Shown in pieces: positions 9,572-18,084 of a stretch of 38,537 nt of DNA. How positions within the stretch are numbered: the first letter of the stretch is position 1; each line of letters starts with the position of its first letter. The translations under genes and the position numbers were made by a program. The notes under the pieces are model-generated. The model did no database searches, was not told the origin of the DNA, and saw only the letters and a program-made list of their open reading frames with translations. Source of the DNA: Crocosphaera sp. (GTDB lineage: Bacteria > Cyanobacteriota > Cyanobacteriia > Cyanobacteriales > Microcystaceae); the NCBI RefSeq assembly GCF_030064895.1, contig NZ_JASJEB010000100.1:1-38537 (forward strand), in the 5' to 3' direction.

Positions 9572-9688
9572 GTAGTTAGACATAAGTAAACAGCACTCTA
9601 TTAACTTATGTAAACATAGTTTGAGCCTTAATTCTGCTTCCTGCCTCCTGCCTCTTCTCAACTGTAACGTTTATTTTTGTCAAGGTAC
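9572..9688. repeat. Intergenic spacer with a CTGCCTC heptamer array
   Basis: This is the short gap between convergent genes. Around 9630-9655 it carries imperfect copies of the heptamer CTGCCTC, another short tandem repeat of the kind dispersed through the window. No clear terminator hairpin was seen. Confidence 0.6.
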
Positions 9689-10519
9689 TTATTTGGTATC
9701 AATTGTGCTGCAATGGGTAGATAATGTAGTTAAGCATTTTTGAAAGGAATGAGTCGCTTTTTCCACTAATTCACCAGAAAATTTTGTGTCTATTTGTGTT
9801 CGATTTCTAATGATATAACCAGCTTTAATATTTTCTGACGAATCCCCAATACCCTTCCTCCCAGTTGTCCTTAATGTTTCATATTGCTCTGAAAAACTTT
9901 CTTGGGTCTCTAAAAAATTTTTCAAGCCATTAAAAACTAAATCAGTCTGATCAATAAGTTGCTCATGGGTAATAAAGAAACTTTGTTTCTTATTGTTAGT
10001 TAATCTCGCATAACTTTCTAGTAAATCTAATCTTTCTTGATAGTAAATAAACGCTTTTTCCTCACTCCAGTGAGGTTTTATTTCCAAGATACTAGCTAGT
10101 GTTCTTTGAGGTTTTCTAAGAAGAAATATACTATATACCTGGTCAGAAACCAAAAAATCATCTGCTAAAAATTTGTGATTATGTAAAACTTTATCTAACA
10201 CATATTTATGATTCATTTGATAGTTTTTAATTTTCCAATAAACCTTAAACATTAAGTTTTTAAAATCTAACTCCGAAGAATAATTAATATGGGTTTCTCC
10301 ATAGCCAATAATTTCAGGATTAGAATTTAGTAAATGAGTGAGTAAAGAAGATCCAGACCTCATGTGACTCAAGATGAACAAGATACGAAAAGGCTTTTCC
10401 CTAAAACGTATTTGATAGGGATCTTGATCAGTATTAATCCTAAATTGATAGTAGTTGTTAGCTAGATTATTTTTAATATCTCTAAAATATTGACGCATTC
10501 GTTCTACTTGAGATGTCAT
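9689..10519 (-). CDS. PAPS-dependent sulfotransferase family protein
   Basis: The frame stays open to 10570, but the first 17 codons there are translated IS-end sequence, so the ATG at 10519 (MTSQVERM) is the more sensible start, giving 276 residues. The phosphosulfate-binding loop is visible near the N-terminus (FILSHMRSGSSLLTHLL), and a 3'-phosphate-binding motif appears mid-protein (FLLRKPQRTLASIL). Sulfotransferases of this type move a sulfo group from PAPS to carbohydrate or other acceptors. It is divergent from a glycosyltransferase-like gene, so both may decorate the same glycan (inference). An IS200/IS605-like end lies only 5 bp upstream of the ATG, so the native promoter and ribosome site, and perhaps some N-terminal codons, may have been displaced. 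Confidence 0.78.
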   Translation of the reverse strand: MTSQVERMRQYFRDIKNNLANNYYQFRINTDQDPYQIRFREKPFRILFILSHMRSGSSLLTHLLNSNPEIIGYGETHINYSSELDFKNLMFKVYWKIKNYQMNHKYVLDKVLHNHKFLADDFLVSDQVYSIFLLRKPQRTLASILEIKPHWSEEKAFIYYQERLDLLESYARLTNNKKQSFFITHEQLIDQTDLVFNGLKNFLETQESFSEQYETLRTTGRKGIGDSSENIKAGYIIRNRTQIDTKFSGELVEKATHSFQKCLTTLSTHCSTIDTK

Positions 10520-10524
10520 GGGCC

Positions 10525-11042
10525 GTGAAGTACCCCAACTTGCTTCCCTGAAGTTGGGGCTTCCCAACACCAGATCAACACAAGGACGGTTTTATTCGTC
10601 TCTGAGGCTTCCCGTCTCATTGGCCGTAGCCTCAATAAGACAAGTCTTATCTCGGTCTTACACCGCCTCCACAGGCAGACTCCCTGCTTCCCAAGGAGTT
10701 ATTACTTTTAGTCGAGATTGCACTTTGGACTTATGCTATTGCTGCCTACTTTGTTATTCTTGTACAATCTTTTCGCCGATCTGCCGCCGAGTACATACTT
10801 TATACGCAATGCGTGGCCTCTTAGTCGGTCGGGCGGGTCGCAACCAGTAACTAGGATAGCACAAAACAAGAATAAGTAGAGGCTACGCCGTTTATATTTA
10901 GGCCCTTGCATTCATGAGGTCGCGGATTTGTCGTCGTACGGCAAATCCTTCGAGCGACCGTCCCTAACCTATAGAGGAATAGGGAATTCTGCCCGACATT
11001 CGGTTGAATTTGCGATAAAGTTCCTCGGCTTTCTAGTATAAT
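10525..11042. mobile_element. IS200/IS605-type end with structured RNA, candidate stand-alone HEARO/omega-RNA
   Basis: The left boundary is GTGAAGTACCCCAACTT, followed by a perfect 9-bp hairpin (CCCCAACTT at 10533-10541 with AAGTTGGGG at 10551-10559). The same GTGAA-x-TACCCCAACT plus hairpin arrangement terminates the TnpB element at 37746-37784. The interior is richer in G+C than its surroundings and is full of complementary arms. GAGGCT pairs with AGCCTC (~10603-10633), ACTCC with GGAGT, and GGTCGC-GGATTTG with CAAATCC-x5-GCGACC (~10918-10959). TCCCTA also pairs with TAGGGA, and CCGACATTCGG forms a small hairpin. No long convincing protein is encoded on either strand. HEARO/omega-RNAs of IscB elements are known in cyanobacteria, begin at a GTGA/ATGA site and often occur without the protein. 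The match here is by architecture only. Confidence 0.5.
10918..10959 (+). ncRNA. Strong two-part hairpin in the candidate structured RNA
   Basis: GGTCGC and GGATTTG are followed by a short loop, then CAAATCC, a 5-nt bulge and GCGACC. All 13 stem pairs are Watson-Crick. It sits in the 3' half of the IS-like element and is followed by further arms up to 11010. Either strand could form it; the plus strand is preferred if the element is HEARO-like. Confidence 0.5.
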
Positions 11043-11088
11043 CTAATCTGTTTCAAAGCAAATATATAAATCACAAGAGGCAATCTAG

Positions 11089-12030
11089 ATGGCACTGCCA
11101 AGCTGTTCCCTATGGATGTTCGTCGCTCGTACAGATATTTCCTTTATGATGCACACCATTCCTCACTTAGTCAAAATGAACAATTTTCCCTTTGAGGAAA
11201 AGGTTTTGGTCATTGATACTGCACCCTTGACTGGGGAGAAAGTAAACCGTCCTGGAGTCGGAACCATGGAGGAACTTCGAGAATGTACGCAACAGCTACT
11301 CAAGGCGAATATTGTCGATAGGATTGTCGATATTAATTACGATCCTAATTATCGTCATCAAGTGTACCGCAAGCACTTTGGTACGTCGCTTCGCTGCACC
11401 CACAACTATAAAGGGTATCCCATCTTAGGGTCAATTTTTAAGATCAACGAATGCAAAAGCGACTATATGCTTCACTTCGACAGCGATATGTTACTACACC
11501 AACAACCTGATTATGATTGGATTAAAGATGGTATTGAACTAATGCAGGAGTTTCCTGAGATGATGTTTATCAGGCCATTAACAGGGCCGCCAACGGAAGA
11601 TGGAACAATTTACCAAAGCAGCTCATACGAAAAAGAAGGGGACAAATTTTACAAATCTCAATTTTTTGGAAGTCGAGCGTATTTAATTAACTGTAAACAT
11701 TTTGATCTCTTGCTGCCTTTACCTATTATTTGGCGTTCCTATAAGCAGCAGTTTCTGAATCAATTATCAGTACCCCTAAAAAATATTCTCAATCAGATTA
11801 CGGGTAAGGGAAAATTAGATTCTTGGGAAATTATGGTATCGAAAAAATTAGAGAAAACTAACTATTTTCGAGGAACTTTAATGAATGCCAAAGCCTGGAC
11901 TTTACATCCTAAAGATCGGAGTCCAGCATTCATCAAAGCTTTACCTAAAATCATTGAAAAAATTGAAGCCGGAGACTATCCTTCTGAACAAGCTGGTCAT
12001 TACGACTTAATTTCTGACCTCTGGTTCTAG
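11089..12030 (+). CDS. Glycosyltransferase-like protein (GT-A type)
   Basis: A 313-residue protein with no signal peptide or membrane anchor. The core resembles a GT-A nucleotide-sugar transferase. An N-terminal region with a beta strand (KVLVIDTAPL) is followed by a DxD-type metal/nucleotide-sugar motif in MLHFDSDMLL and a C-terminal acceptor region with conserved Trp and His (KAWTLHPKDRS). Family assignment is not firm; it may be a family-2-like or unclassified transferase. A purine-rich AAGAGG lies 8-13 bp upstream of the ATG. The candidate structured RNA element ends about 45 bp upstream, and a TATAAT at 11037-11042 at its edge could be this gene's -10 box. It is divergent from the sulfotransferase, which suggests a shared glycan-modification role. 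Confidence 0.62.
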   Translation: MALPSCSLWMFVARTDISFMMHTIPHLVKMNNFPFEEKVLVIDTAPLTGEKVNRPGVGTMEELRECTQQLLKANIVDRIVDINYDPNYRHQVYRKHFGTSLRCTHNYKGYPILGSIFKINECKSDYMLHFDSDMLLHQQPDYDWIKDGIELMQEFPEMMFIRPLTGPPTEDGTIYQSSSYEKEGDKFYKSQFFGSRAYLINCKHFDLLLPLPIIWRSYKQQFLNQLSVPLKNILNQITGKGKLDSWEIMVSKKLEKTNYFRGTLMNAKAWTLHPKDRSPAFIKALPKIIEKIEAGDYPSEQAGHYDLISDLWF

Positions 12031-12090
12031 ATTTATTAAAAAAAGAACTTTGGTTATTTATTCATCTTGTTTTCTTGATCCTAATCACAA

Positions 12091-13011
12091 TTATTTTTGT
12101 TCTAAAGGAACAACAGAAATCCAGTCTTTATAATCGACATCTTTATTTTCTGTAATTCCTAATAATTTCCCTTTCAATTGTTCAGTAATGGGACGATTTT
12201 CAGGAAGGTTAAAGGTTTCTATTTGCTTAACCGGAGCGATTTTTGCTGCGGTTCCGCACAAAAATACCTCATCAGCAATAAATAGTTCTGACTTATCAAT
12301 GGGTCGTTCAATAGTAGGAATACCCAAATCTTTAGCTATAGTTAAAATACTATCCCTGGTAATTCCTTCGAGGATATCTTGCTCAAATCCAGGAGTGATT
12401 AAAGCCCCATTTCTCACAATAAAAACATTCATTCCTGTTGCTTCACAAACTTTACCTTGAGAGTTCATTAAAAGGGCTTCATCAAACCCTGATTCTACTG
12501 CTTCTGTTTTGGCTAAAGCAGAGGTGATATAAGCAGCACTAATTTTTCCTCTCAAGGGGAAACTACGGTCTTCTTGACGAGTCCAAGAACTAATCCGACA
12601 TCTAACACCATCAGGGGAAAGATATTCTCCCATTTCTAAACCATAGACAAAAAAGTTCTTTTCAATATTGTGCAGTCTCGGGGCAATTCCTAATCCTGAA
12701 CTATAAACTAAAGGGCGAATATAAAAAGACTGGGTTGGCTTATTTTTCTGGACAAAATCAACAATAATTTGCCGTAGTTTCTCTGGGGACAATTCATAAT
12801 TGAGAAACTTGGCACTCTGACATAAACGTTGACAATGACGATCTAAACGAAATAAGAGAATTTGTTGAGGGTTTTTAGGATCAGGAATGCCTCGCATTCC
12901 GCCAAAAGCTGCTGTCCCATAATGTAGGGCATGGGTTGCTATAGAAATTTTAGCATTTTCAAAGGGGACAAATTGGTTCTCAAAATAAGCAATTGGCAGA
13001 AAATTGTGCAT
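12091..13011 (-). CDS. ilvE: Branched-chain amino acid aminotransferase
   Basis: A fold-type IV PLP aminotransferase of 306 residues from the ATG at 13011 (MHNFLPIAYFENQF). The frame extends to 13044, but the family normally begins close to this shorter start. The PLP lysine lies in LRGKISAAYITSALAKTEA (about residue 156 from this start). The family block GFDEALLMNSQGKVCEATG and the phosphate-binding LEGITRDSIL follow. IlvE performs the last step of Val, Leu and Ile synthesis with glutamate as amino donor. It is convergent with the glycosyltransferase-like gene and lies downstream of, and in the same direction as, the M61 peptidase gene. D-amino-acid transaminases share the fold but usually lack this pattern. 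Confidence 0.9.
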   Translation of the reverse strand: MHNFLPIAYFENQFVPFENAKISIATHALHYGTAAFGGMRGIPDPKNPQQILLFRLDRHCQRLCQSAKFLNYELSPEKLRQIIVDFVQKNKPTQSFYIRPLVYSSGLGIAPRLHNIEKNFFVYGLEMGEYLSPDGVRCRISSWTRQEDRSFPLRGKISAAYITSALAKTEAVESGFDEALLMNSQGKVCEATGMNVFIVRNGALITPGFEQDILEGITRDSILTIAKDLGIPTIERPIDKSELFIADEVFLCGTAAKIAPVKQIETFNLPENRPITEQLKGKLLGITENKDVDYKDWISVVPLEQK

Positions 13012-13098
13012 CGTGTATTCCGTTATCCTTTGACGGTTTCTCAAGTAGTCTTCTATGTGAGACCTCCATTATAACCCGAAATTCACCTAATATTTCCT

Positions 13099-14877
13099 TT
13101 AAATTTTTCCTAGCCAACCCCTTAATTTTTCCTGTTGAAGCGGTGAGGCATCTTCCATTTCTATTATCTCATATCGACTCGGTTGAGGCTTTCCTAACTT
13201 AACAGAGAAGGTCTTTAATTCATCTTGGTGGAACACTGTCACAGAAACGATTTCTTCCGCCTGATGATCCTTCAGACGTTCCTTTAATTGAGCTGCTGTA
13301 ACCTTGATTCCATTAATGGCTAATAATTCGTCTTCTGGGTCAATTCCCTCTACAGCAGCCGGTGATCCTTTCTCAACAAATTTAATAATTTCTTTATTGT
13401 TTTCTGATTTTACTCTTATTCCTAAATAGGGAATTTTATCTTCTTCTATAATGGCTTTAAGCTGTAACCCGAAGGGGTTTAAATATTTATTAAAGGGTAA
13501 TTCTTCGGTGCTATCAACGTATAAATTGAAAAAGCTTTGTAAGTCCATATCGGCTACAGATTCAATCACCCTTTGCAGTTGATGGGGAGTAAAACCAGTT
13601 TCTGAGGTTCCGTATTGTTGCCACATTTGAACCATAACGTTATCTAGAGACCGTTTATTTTGATGTTTAGCCCGAATTAATAAATCTAGAAGAAGGGAAA
13701 TTAATTCTCCTTTTAAATAATAGGAGATTTGGCAATTATCACTGTTATTATTTCGTCTATATAGTTTGATCCAAGCATCAAAACTAGACTCACTTAATGG
13801 CTGAATTTTTCGGCCTGGAGTTGTTAAGAAACGGGTTATTTCTTTACTTAAAAGTTCTAAGAACTTTTTGGAATCATAAATGTTAGCTCTTAAGGGAATA
13901 ACTAGGTCATAATAGCTGGTAGTTCCTTCAGAAAACCATAAAGAAGGGGTATAATTTTCCTGTTCGTAATCAAAGGTTTCTAAAGCTTTAGGACGAATAC
14001 GTTTTACATTCCAGAGATGGAAAAATTCATGGGCAACTAATTGTAGAAAACGGTTATATTTATCTGTATCTTTAAAGTTAAAACGAGAATAGATCAAAGA
14101 ACAAGAATTTTTATGTTCTAAACCCCCAAAACTCTTCTGTGTGAGATGAAGAATAAACAAATAATCATCGTAGGGTAATTCACCGAATAATTTTGCTTCT
14201 GTTTCAATAATTTTCTTGGTATCTTCTATAAGTTTATTGGGTTGAATATTACCGATTCCCCAAATAGCATATTTATGGGGTTTTCCTAACACTTCAAAGG
14301 AATAAACCCCATGATTACCAATTTCAAAAGGACTATCTACTAATGTGTCAAAATCTTTAGCATAAAATTGATTAACTTTTCCCGAAACTTCTGGTAAACC
14401 TGTGCTAACTTTCCAGTTAGAATTAGGCGGGATAATTTCAACAGTAACAGGAGTTGCTTCTAACCCTGGAATGAAATAGAATAAAGCAGCTCCATTAAAA
14501 TAACCATGAGTATTATCTAAATGGTTAGTTCTGACCGTTAATTCGTTTGCAAAAACTCGATAAGTAATCAGAATATTATCAACTTCTTTGGTCTCTACTT
14601 GCCAATGGTTTTTGCTAACCTTTTTATTGGAAAGTTTTGTTTGTTTATCTTTTGATACTGCTCTAAAATCTTGGATATGTCGAGCATATTCCCTCACTAA
14701 ATAAGACCCCGGTGTCCACACTGGCATTTTTAAGTCAAGAACCGAATCTGGCCAATGTTCAATTTGTAACCCTACCTCAAAAAGATGAGAATTCGGGTGA
14801 GTCATTTTTACAAAGTAAGTTAAACTAGGTAAGGGATGATTTAGTTTTTTGAACTCAGTATTAGTTGATCTAATCAT
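13099..14877 (-). CDS. M61 family metallopeptidase with PDZ domain
   Basis: A 592-residue peptidase. The N-terminal ~200 residues form the beta domain of the M61 glycyl-aminopeptidase family. The catalytic domain has GGLEH at 251-255, the zinc motif HEFFH at 283-287 in VAHEFFHLWNVKRIRP, and the third zinc ligand Glu near 317 in SEGTTSYYDL. A C-terminal PDZ domain (~470-565) contains LGIRVKSEN and GSPAAVEGIDPEDELLAING. M61 enzymes remove N-terminal Gly/Ala residues; the cellular substrate in cyanobacteria is unknown. No signal peptide is seen. Only 2 bp separate it from the upstream CRP-like regulator gene, so the two form an operon. Confidence 0.92.
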   Translation of the reverse strand: MIRSTNTEFKKLNHPLPSLTYFVKMTHPNSHLFEVGLQIEHWPDSVLDLKMPVWTPGSYLVREYARHIQDFRAVSKDKQTKLSNKKVSKNHWQVETKEVDNILITYRVFANELTVRTNHLDNTHGYFNGAALFYFIPGLEATPVTVEIIPPNSNWKVSTGLPEVSGKVNQFYAKDFDTLVDSPFEIGNHGVYSFEVLGKPHKYAIWGIGNIQPNKLIEDTKKIIETEAKLFGELPYDDYLFILHLTQKSFGGLEHKNSCSLIYSRFNFKDTDKYNRFLQLVAHEFFHLWNVKRIRPKALETFDYEQENYTPSLWFSEGTTSYYDLVIPLRANIYDSKKFLELLSKEITRFLTTPGRKIQPLSESSFDAWIKLYRRNNNSDNCQISYYLKGELISLLLDLLIRAKHQNKRSLDNVMVQMWQQYGTSETGFTPHQLQRVIESVADMDLQSFFNLYVDSTEELPFNKYLNPFGLQLKAIIEEDKIPYLGIRVKSENNKEIIKFVEKGSPAAVEGIDPEDELLAINGIKVTAAQLKERLKDHQAEEIVSVTVFHQDELKTFSVKLGKPQPSRYEIIEMEDASPLQQEKLRGWLGKI

Positions 14878-14879
14878 TC

Positions 14880-15563
14880 TTAAATTTGTTTAGCAAAATG
14901 GTTTAGCTGTTTAAGATTCGTCAAGAACAAAATTTGACGAGAGGGGTCGCTTTCTAGACAACCTTGATGTTTTAATTGGGTAATGATTTGCTCACATTCA
15001 TTCAAAGAAATATCAGCAAAATCAGCTAAGTCTTGGGGCGGTATTTGTAAAATTTCGGCTCCTTCTTCAATTAATTTACCATAGGTTTCTGCTAATTTAA
15101 TTAAGGTTTTAATTAGCTTAATTTTTGCTGTTTGTTGATGCAATTGAAAGCGACGGTATAGGTGACGAAATCTCCTAACACTGAGTTGCAACATTTTATG
15201 GTGAACTTGGGGATCTTTGAAAAGCATCTGCAAAAAACGTTGCGCTGAAATACTCAGTAATTGAACATCAGACAGGGCAATGACCTCAACATATTTGAGT
15301 GATTCGTCTAAAACTTCCATCTCTCCAAAAAAATCACCTTTACCGAGAATTTCCAACACTCTTGGCTGCTGGTTATACTGAGAACGTACTTTAACCCAAC
15401 CCGACACAATAAAGTAAACTGCCTTTCCCCACTCATTCTCTTTTATAATTTCGTCGTTCTGTTCATAACTTTCTTCATCAATAACAGACATTATCCATTC
15501 TAAGGTTTCCGGATTCGCTACACTAAACAACGGGAATAGCTCGACAATTGCTTGAGTTTCCAT
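14880..15563 (-). CDS. CRP/FNR-family regulator (cyclic-nucleotide-binding fold)
   Basis: A 227-residue protein with an N-terminal cNMP-binding beta-roll (residues ~10-125) containing the turn GKGDFFGEMEVLDES, a dimerisation helix (~125-160) and a C-terminal winged helix (~165-220; PPQDLADFADISLNECEQIITQLKHQGCLE). The phosphate-binding cassette keeps FGEM, but the Arg-Ser/Thr pair that holds the cyclic phosphate in E. coli CRP is replaced by Tyr-Val (LKYVEV). It may therefore bind another ligand or none. It is co-transcribed with the M61 peptidase gene and divergent from the PfkB kinase gene across a 230-bp region that should hold both promoters. Confidence 0.87.
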   Translation of the reverse strand: METQAIVELFPLFSVANPETLEWIMSVIDEESYEQNDEIIKENEWGKAVYFIVSGWVKVRSQYNQQPRVLEILGKGDFFGEMEVLDESLKYVEVIALSDVQLLSISAQRFLQMLFKDPQVHHKMLQLSVRRFRHLYRRFQLHQQTAKIKLIKTLIKLAETYGKLIEEGAEILQIPPQDLADFADISLNECEQIITQLKHQGCLESDPSRQILFLTNLKQLNHFAKQI

Positions 15564-15727
15564 TAAAGGGGGTTAAGGACGGCACTTAATGATAAATGGA
15601 GGAATATCAATCCCTTGATTTTTCCTTCTGATTAAATCATTTCCTTTAATGATAAACCCCATATACTCCATACGTCTAGCTATGCACTGGCAAAAAATCA
15701 GTAGTCTTAACCTGATGGAATTGTTGT

Positions 15728-15767
15728 ATTATCGTGAGGATGATACCTCGTAATTAACAACGGGGTT
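15728..15767. promoter_or_regulatory. Inverted repeat upstream of the PfkB kinase gene
   Basis: GAGG-ATGATA-CCTC forms a small inner hairpin, flanked by ATTA/TAAT and TTGTT/AACAA arms. It lies between the divergent CRP-like regulator and the kinase gene. It could be an operator or a 5'-leader hairpin; nothing further identifies it. Confidence 0.3.
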
Positions 15768-15795
15768 AAAATTAACTAATGACTTGGGAATTAGC

Positions 15796-16785
15796 ATGGG
15801 TAGAAAGTATCACGTTTACGGTGTCGGTAATGCGTTAGTTGACATGGAGTTTAGAGTGACTCCTGAGTTACTACAAGAATTACAGATTGATAAAGGGGTT
15901 ATGACTTTGGTGGATGAGTCCCGTCAAGGAGAAATCATCTCTAAGTTTAATGGTAACCTTTGTAAACAAAGTGGTGGCGGTTCAGCAGCTAATACTATGG
16001 TAGCCTTGAGTCAATTAGGGGCTAAAGGTTTTTATTCTTGTAAAGTGGCTAAGGATGAAGCTGGATTTTTCTACTTAGATGATTTACAAAATTGTGGTTT
16101 GGATACCAATGTTCATGATGAAAAGGAAGTGGATGGAACCACGGGTAAATGTTTAGTTATGGTCACTCCTGATGCCGATCGCACTATGAATACTTTTTTG
16201 GGTATTAGTGGCAGTTTATCGGAAACAGAATTGGTTCCCGGGGCGATCGCTGATTCAGAATATCTCTACATGGAGGGTTATTTAGTAACGTCTCCCACCG
16301 CTAAAGCAGCAGCTATTAAAGCCCGAGAAATTGCTCAACAATCAGGGGTGAAAACCACATTTTCTTTATCTGACCCCAATATGACTTCTTTCTTTAAAGA
16401 GGGATTATTAGAAATTATTGGAGAGCAAATTGAGTTTATTTTTGCTAACGAATCAGAAGCTTTAACAATGGCTGATACAGAAGATTTTTCTGAGGCTGTT
16501 TCTTACTTTAAAAAACTATCCCAAGGGTTTGCTATTACCAGAGGATCACAGGGTTCCGTAGTCTTCGATGGTCAAGAATTGATAGAAATAACTTCTTATC
16601 CTGTAGAAGCTATTGATACTGTGGGTGCTGGAGATATGTACGCTGGAGCTTTTTTATATGGCATTACCCACGGCATGAATTATGCTCAAGCTGGTGATTT
16701 AGCTTCCCGCGCCTCTTCTCGCATTGTTACTTCTTATGGTCCTCGTTTAGAAACAGAAACCTTAAAGGAATTACTCAATAATTAA
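15796..16785 (+). CDS. PfkB-family carbohydrate/nucleoside kinase (adenosine-kinase-like)
   Basis: A ribokinase-fold kinase of 329 residues from the ATG at 15796 ([11 protein letters not shown]); a TTG four codons upstream is less likely. Diagnostic motifs are the N-terminal GNALVDMEF, the substrate-side GGGSAANTM and the C-terminal anion-hole signature [13 protein letters not shown], with the catalytic Asp in GAGD. Cyanobacterial relatives are annotated as adenosine kinase or sugar kinase, and the substrate cannot be decided from sequence alone. It is transcribed divergently from the CRP-like regulator. Confidence 0.85.
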   Translation: MGRKYHVYGVGNALVDMEFRVTPELLQELQIDKGVMTLVDESRQGEIISKFNGNLCKQSGGGSAANTMVALSQLGAKGFYSCKVAKDEAGFFYLDDLQNCGLDTNVHDEKEVDGTTGKCLVMVTPDADRTMNTFLGISGSLSETELVPGAIADSEYLYMEGYLVTSPTAKAAAIKAREIAQQSGVKTTFSLSDPNMTSFFKEGLLEIIGEQIEFIFANESEALTMADTEDFSEAVSYFKKLSQGFAITRGSQGSVVFDGQELIEITSYPVEAIDTVGAGDMYAGAFLYGITHGMNYAQAGDLASRASSRIVTSYGPRLETETLKELLNN

Positions 16786-17120
16786 TCGATAATGGATAAT
16801 GGATAATAGCTAATGTAGAATCAGCAGAAAAATTAATTCTAGATTCTTATTTATCCTAAAAAAGAAAAGGGTTTAACCTAATTCATTCATTATCCATTAT
16901 TCTAAGTTAAGTAGACAAAAATAAACCTCAGTTTTTAGTCAGTCCTAACAGAAGATAAAGACAGTCATTATCAAGGCTAAATCCTTGAATACTAATTTTT
17001 CTATTTTATATTTAATTACATCTAACCACTTATATTGAATTAAGGTTAACTTGCTATAATTCTTGTTATCATAGTACAATATAACTTATCAGTTAAAATA
17101 GTAATAGAGGGATATTGATT
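16786..17120. other. Intergenic spacer with dispersed hairpin repeat and promoter
   Basis: No gene is seen. TAATGGATAATG (16790-16801) can pair with CATTATCCATTA (16888-16899), and the same arms occur after carA, so this is a dispersed repeat. An extended -10 box TGCTATAAT (17052-17060) lies about 60 bp upstream of the next ATG. Confidence 0.6.
17052..17060 (+). promoter_or_regulatory. Extended -10 promoter element
   Basis: TG-C-TATAAT matches the extended -10 consensus exactly. A TTGAAT lies 14 bp upstream of the hexamer, too close for a normal -35 box. It should drive the conserved low-complexity protein gene at 17121. Confidence 0.45.
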
Positions 17121-17951
17121 ATGTTAAACCAATTCCGACAACATTATCCGGAAGGAAGTTTAGTCAGTGAGTTAGTAACCATCGATCATGGTAAATATAT
17201 TGTTAGGGTATTACTACAGAATAATAATGTAACATTAAGTACAGGATTAGCAGCAGATGAGAAAATTGAAATCGCAGAAGATCGAGCGATCGAACGAGCA
17301 TTAAATAGTTTACAATTAGACACTAAACCCGTTACAGTAAAAGAAAAAATTGTGGTTCAACCATCAACTTCCCCTCCAGAAATAACTCAACCAAAATCGA
17401 CGGTTGCATACTCATCTCCTCCTCCAGAAAAAACAGTTGAAGTTGAACCTGTTGTCAAGAAAAATGAAATTAAAGAGATAGAAACCCCAACTAAACCACC
17501 AATTAAAACTACAACTGAAACACCGACTAAATCATCTAAAAATCAAGTTAAAACTACAAAAAACTCTAAGAAAGCACCATCAATAGAACCAGAAATAGAA
17601 GAAAAAACCCTTCCTATTCTTGAGACTCAACAGGAACCAAAAATAGAAGAAACTACTCTTCCTATTGCTGAAATCACCGAAGAAACAGAAATAGAAGAAA
17701 CCACTCTTCCTATTGCTGAAATCACCGAAGAAACAGAAATAGAAGAAAAATCGTCCCTAGAAGAAGAAGTGCTAGATTTTTCTGAGATTATTGCCCGTTC
17801 TAACGTAGAATTAAAAAGGTTAAAATGGACAACAGAACAAGGGCGAGAATATTTAATTAGAACCTACGGAAAGCGATCGCGTCAAGTGTTATCTGATGAT
17901 GAATTATTAGAGTTTCTTCGTTATTTAGAAAGCTTGCCCACACCTTCCTAG
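17121..17951 (+). CDS. Conserved cyanobacterial protein with low-complexity centre
   Basis: A 276-residue protein from the ATG at 17121, preceded by a good ribosome site (AGAGGG at 17106-17111). Residues 1-~75 form a compact alpha/beta domain (YPEGSLVSELVTIDHGKYIV ... EDRAIERALNSLQL) that faintly resembles a double-stranded-RNA-binding-like fold. The middle (~80-215) is disordered, rich in Pro, Lys, Thr and Glu, and contains two copies of an 18-residue unit (EETTLPIAEITEETEI). The last ~55 residues form a second conserved block (LDFSEIIARSNVELKRLKWT ... SDDELLEFLRYLESL). The two globular ends with a flexible acidic linker suggest an adaptor. Function is unknown to me. Confidence 0.7.
   Translation: MLNQFRQHYPEGSLVSELVTIDHGKYIVRVLLQNNNVTLSTGLAADEKIEIAEDRAIERALNSLQLDTKPVTVKEKIVVQPSTSPPEITQPKSTVAYSSPPPEKTVEVEPVVKKNEIKEIETPTKPPIKTTTETPTKSSKNQVKTTKNSKKAPSIEPEIEEKTLPILETQQEPKIEETTLPIAEITEETEIEETTLPIAEITEETEIEEKSSLEEEVLDFSEIIARSNVELKRLKWTTEQGREYLIRTYGKRSRQVLSDDELLEFLRYLESLPTPS
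17640..17750 (+). repeat. Tandem 54-bp coding repeat
   Basis: Two nearly identical 54-bp units encode EETTLPIAEITEETEI-type segments in the acidic linker. They differ at only a few bases, which suggests recent slippage or unequal exchange. An earlier, diverged unit (EEKTLPILETQQEPKI) precedes them. Confidence 0.75.
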
Positions 17952-18084
17952 AAAAACAGTATATTCTTACTTTTATGTAATTTCAGCAAAACTCTAGTCA
18001 AAAGTGAACTATTCAGGATAAGATGCAACTGTGTCTGTTCCCTTAATTTTTCCATAAAAGATAGATAAGTGAGGAGTTTTAAAA

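Noticed and set aside
10518-10850. A plus-strand 110-codon frame and a minus-strand 67-codon frame (10708-10911) in the IS-like element
   Set aside because: Both read through RNA-like hairpins, have odd composition and match no family I know; a structured RNA explains the region better.
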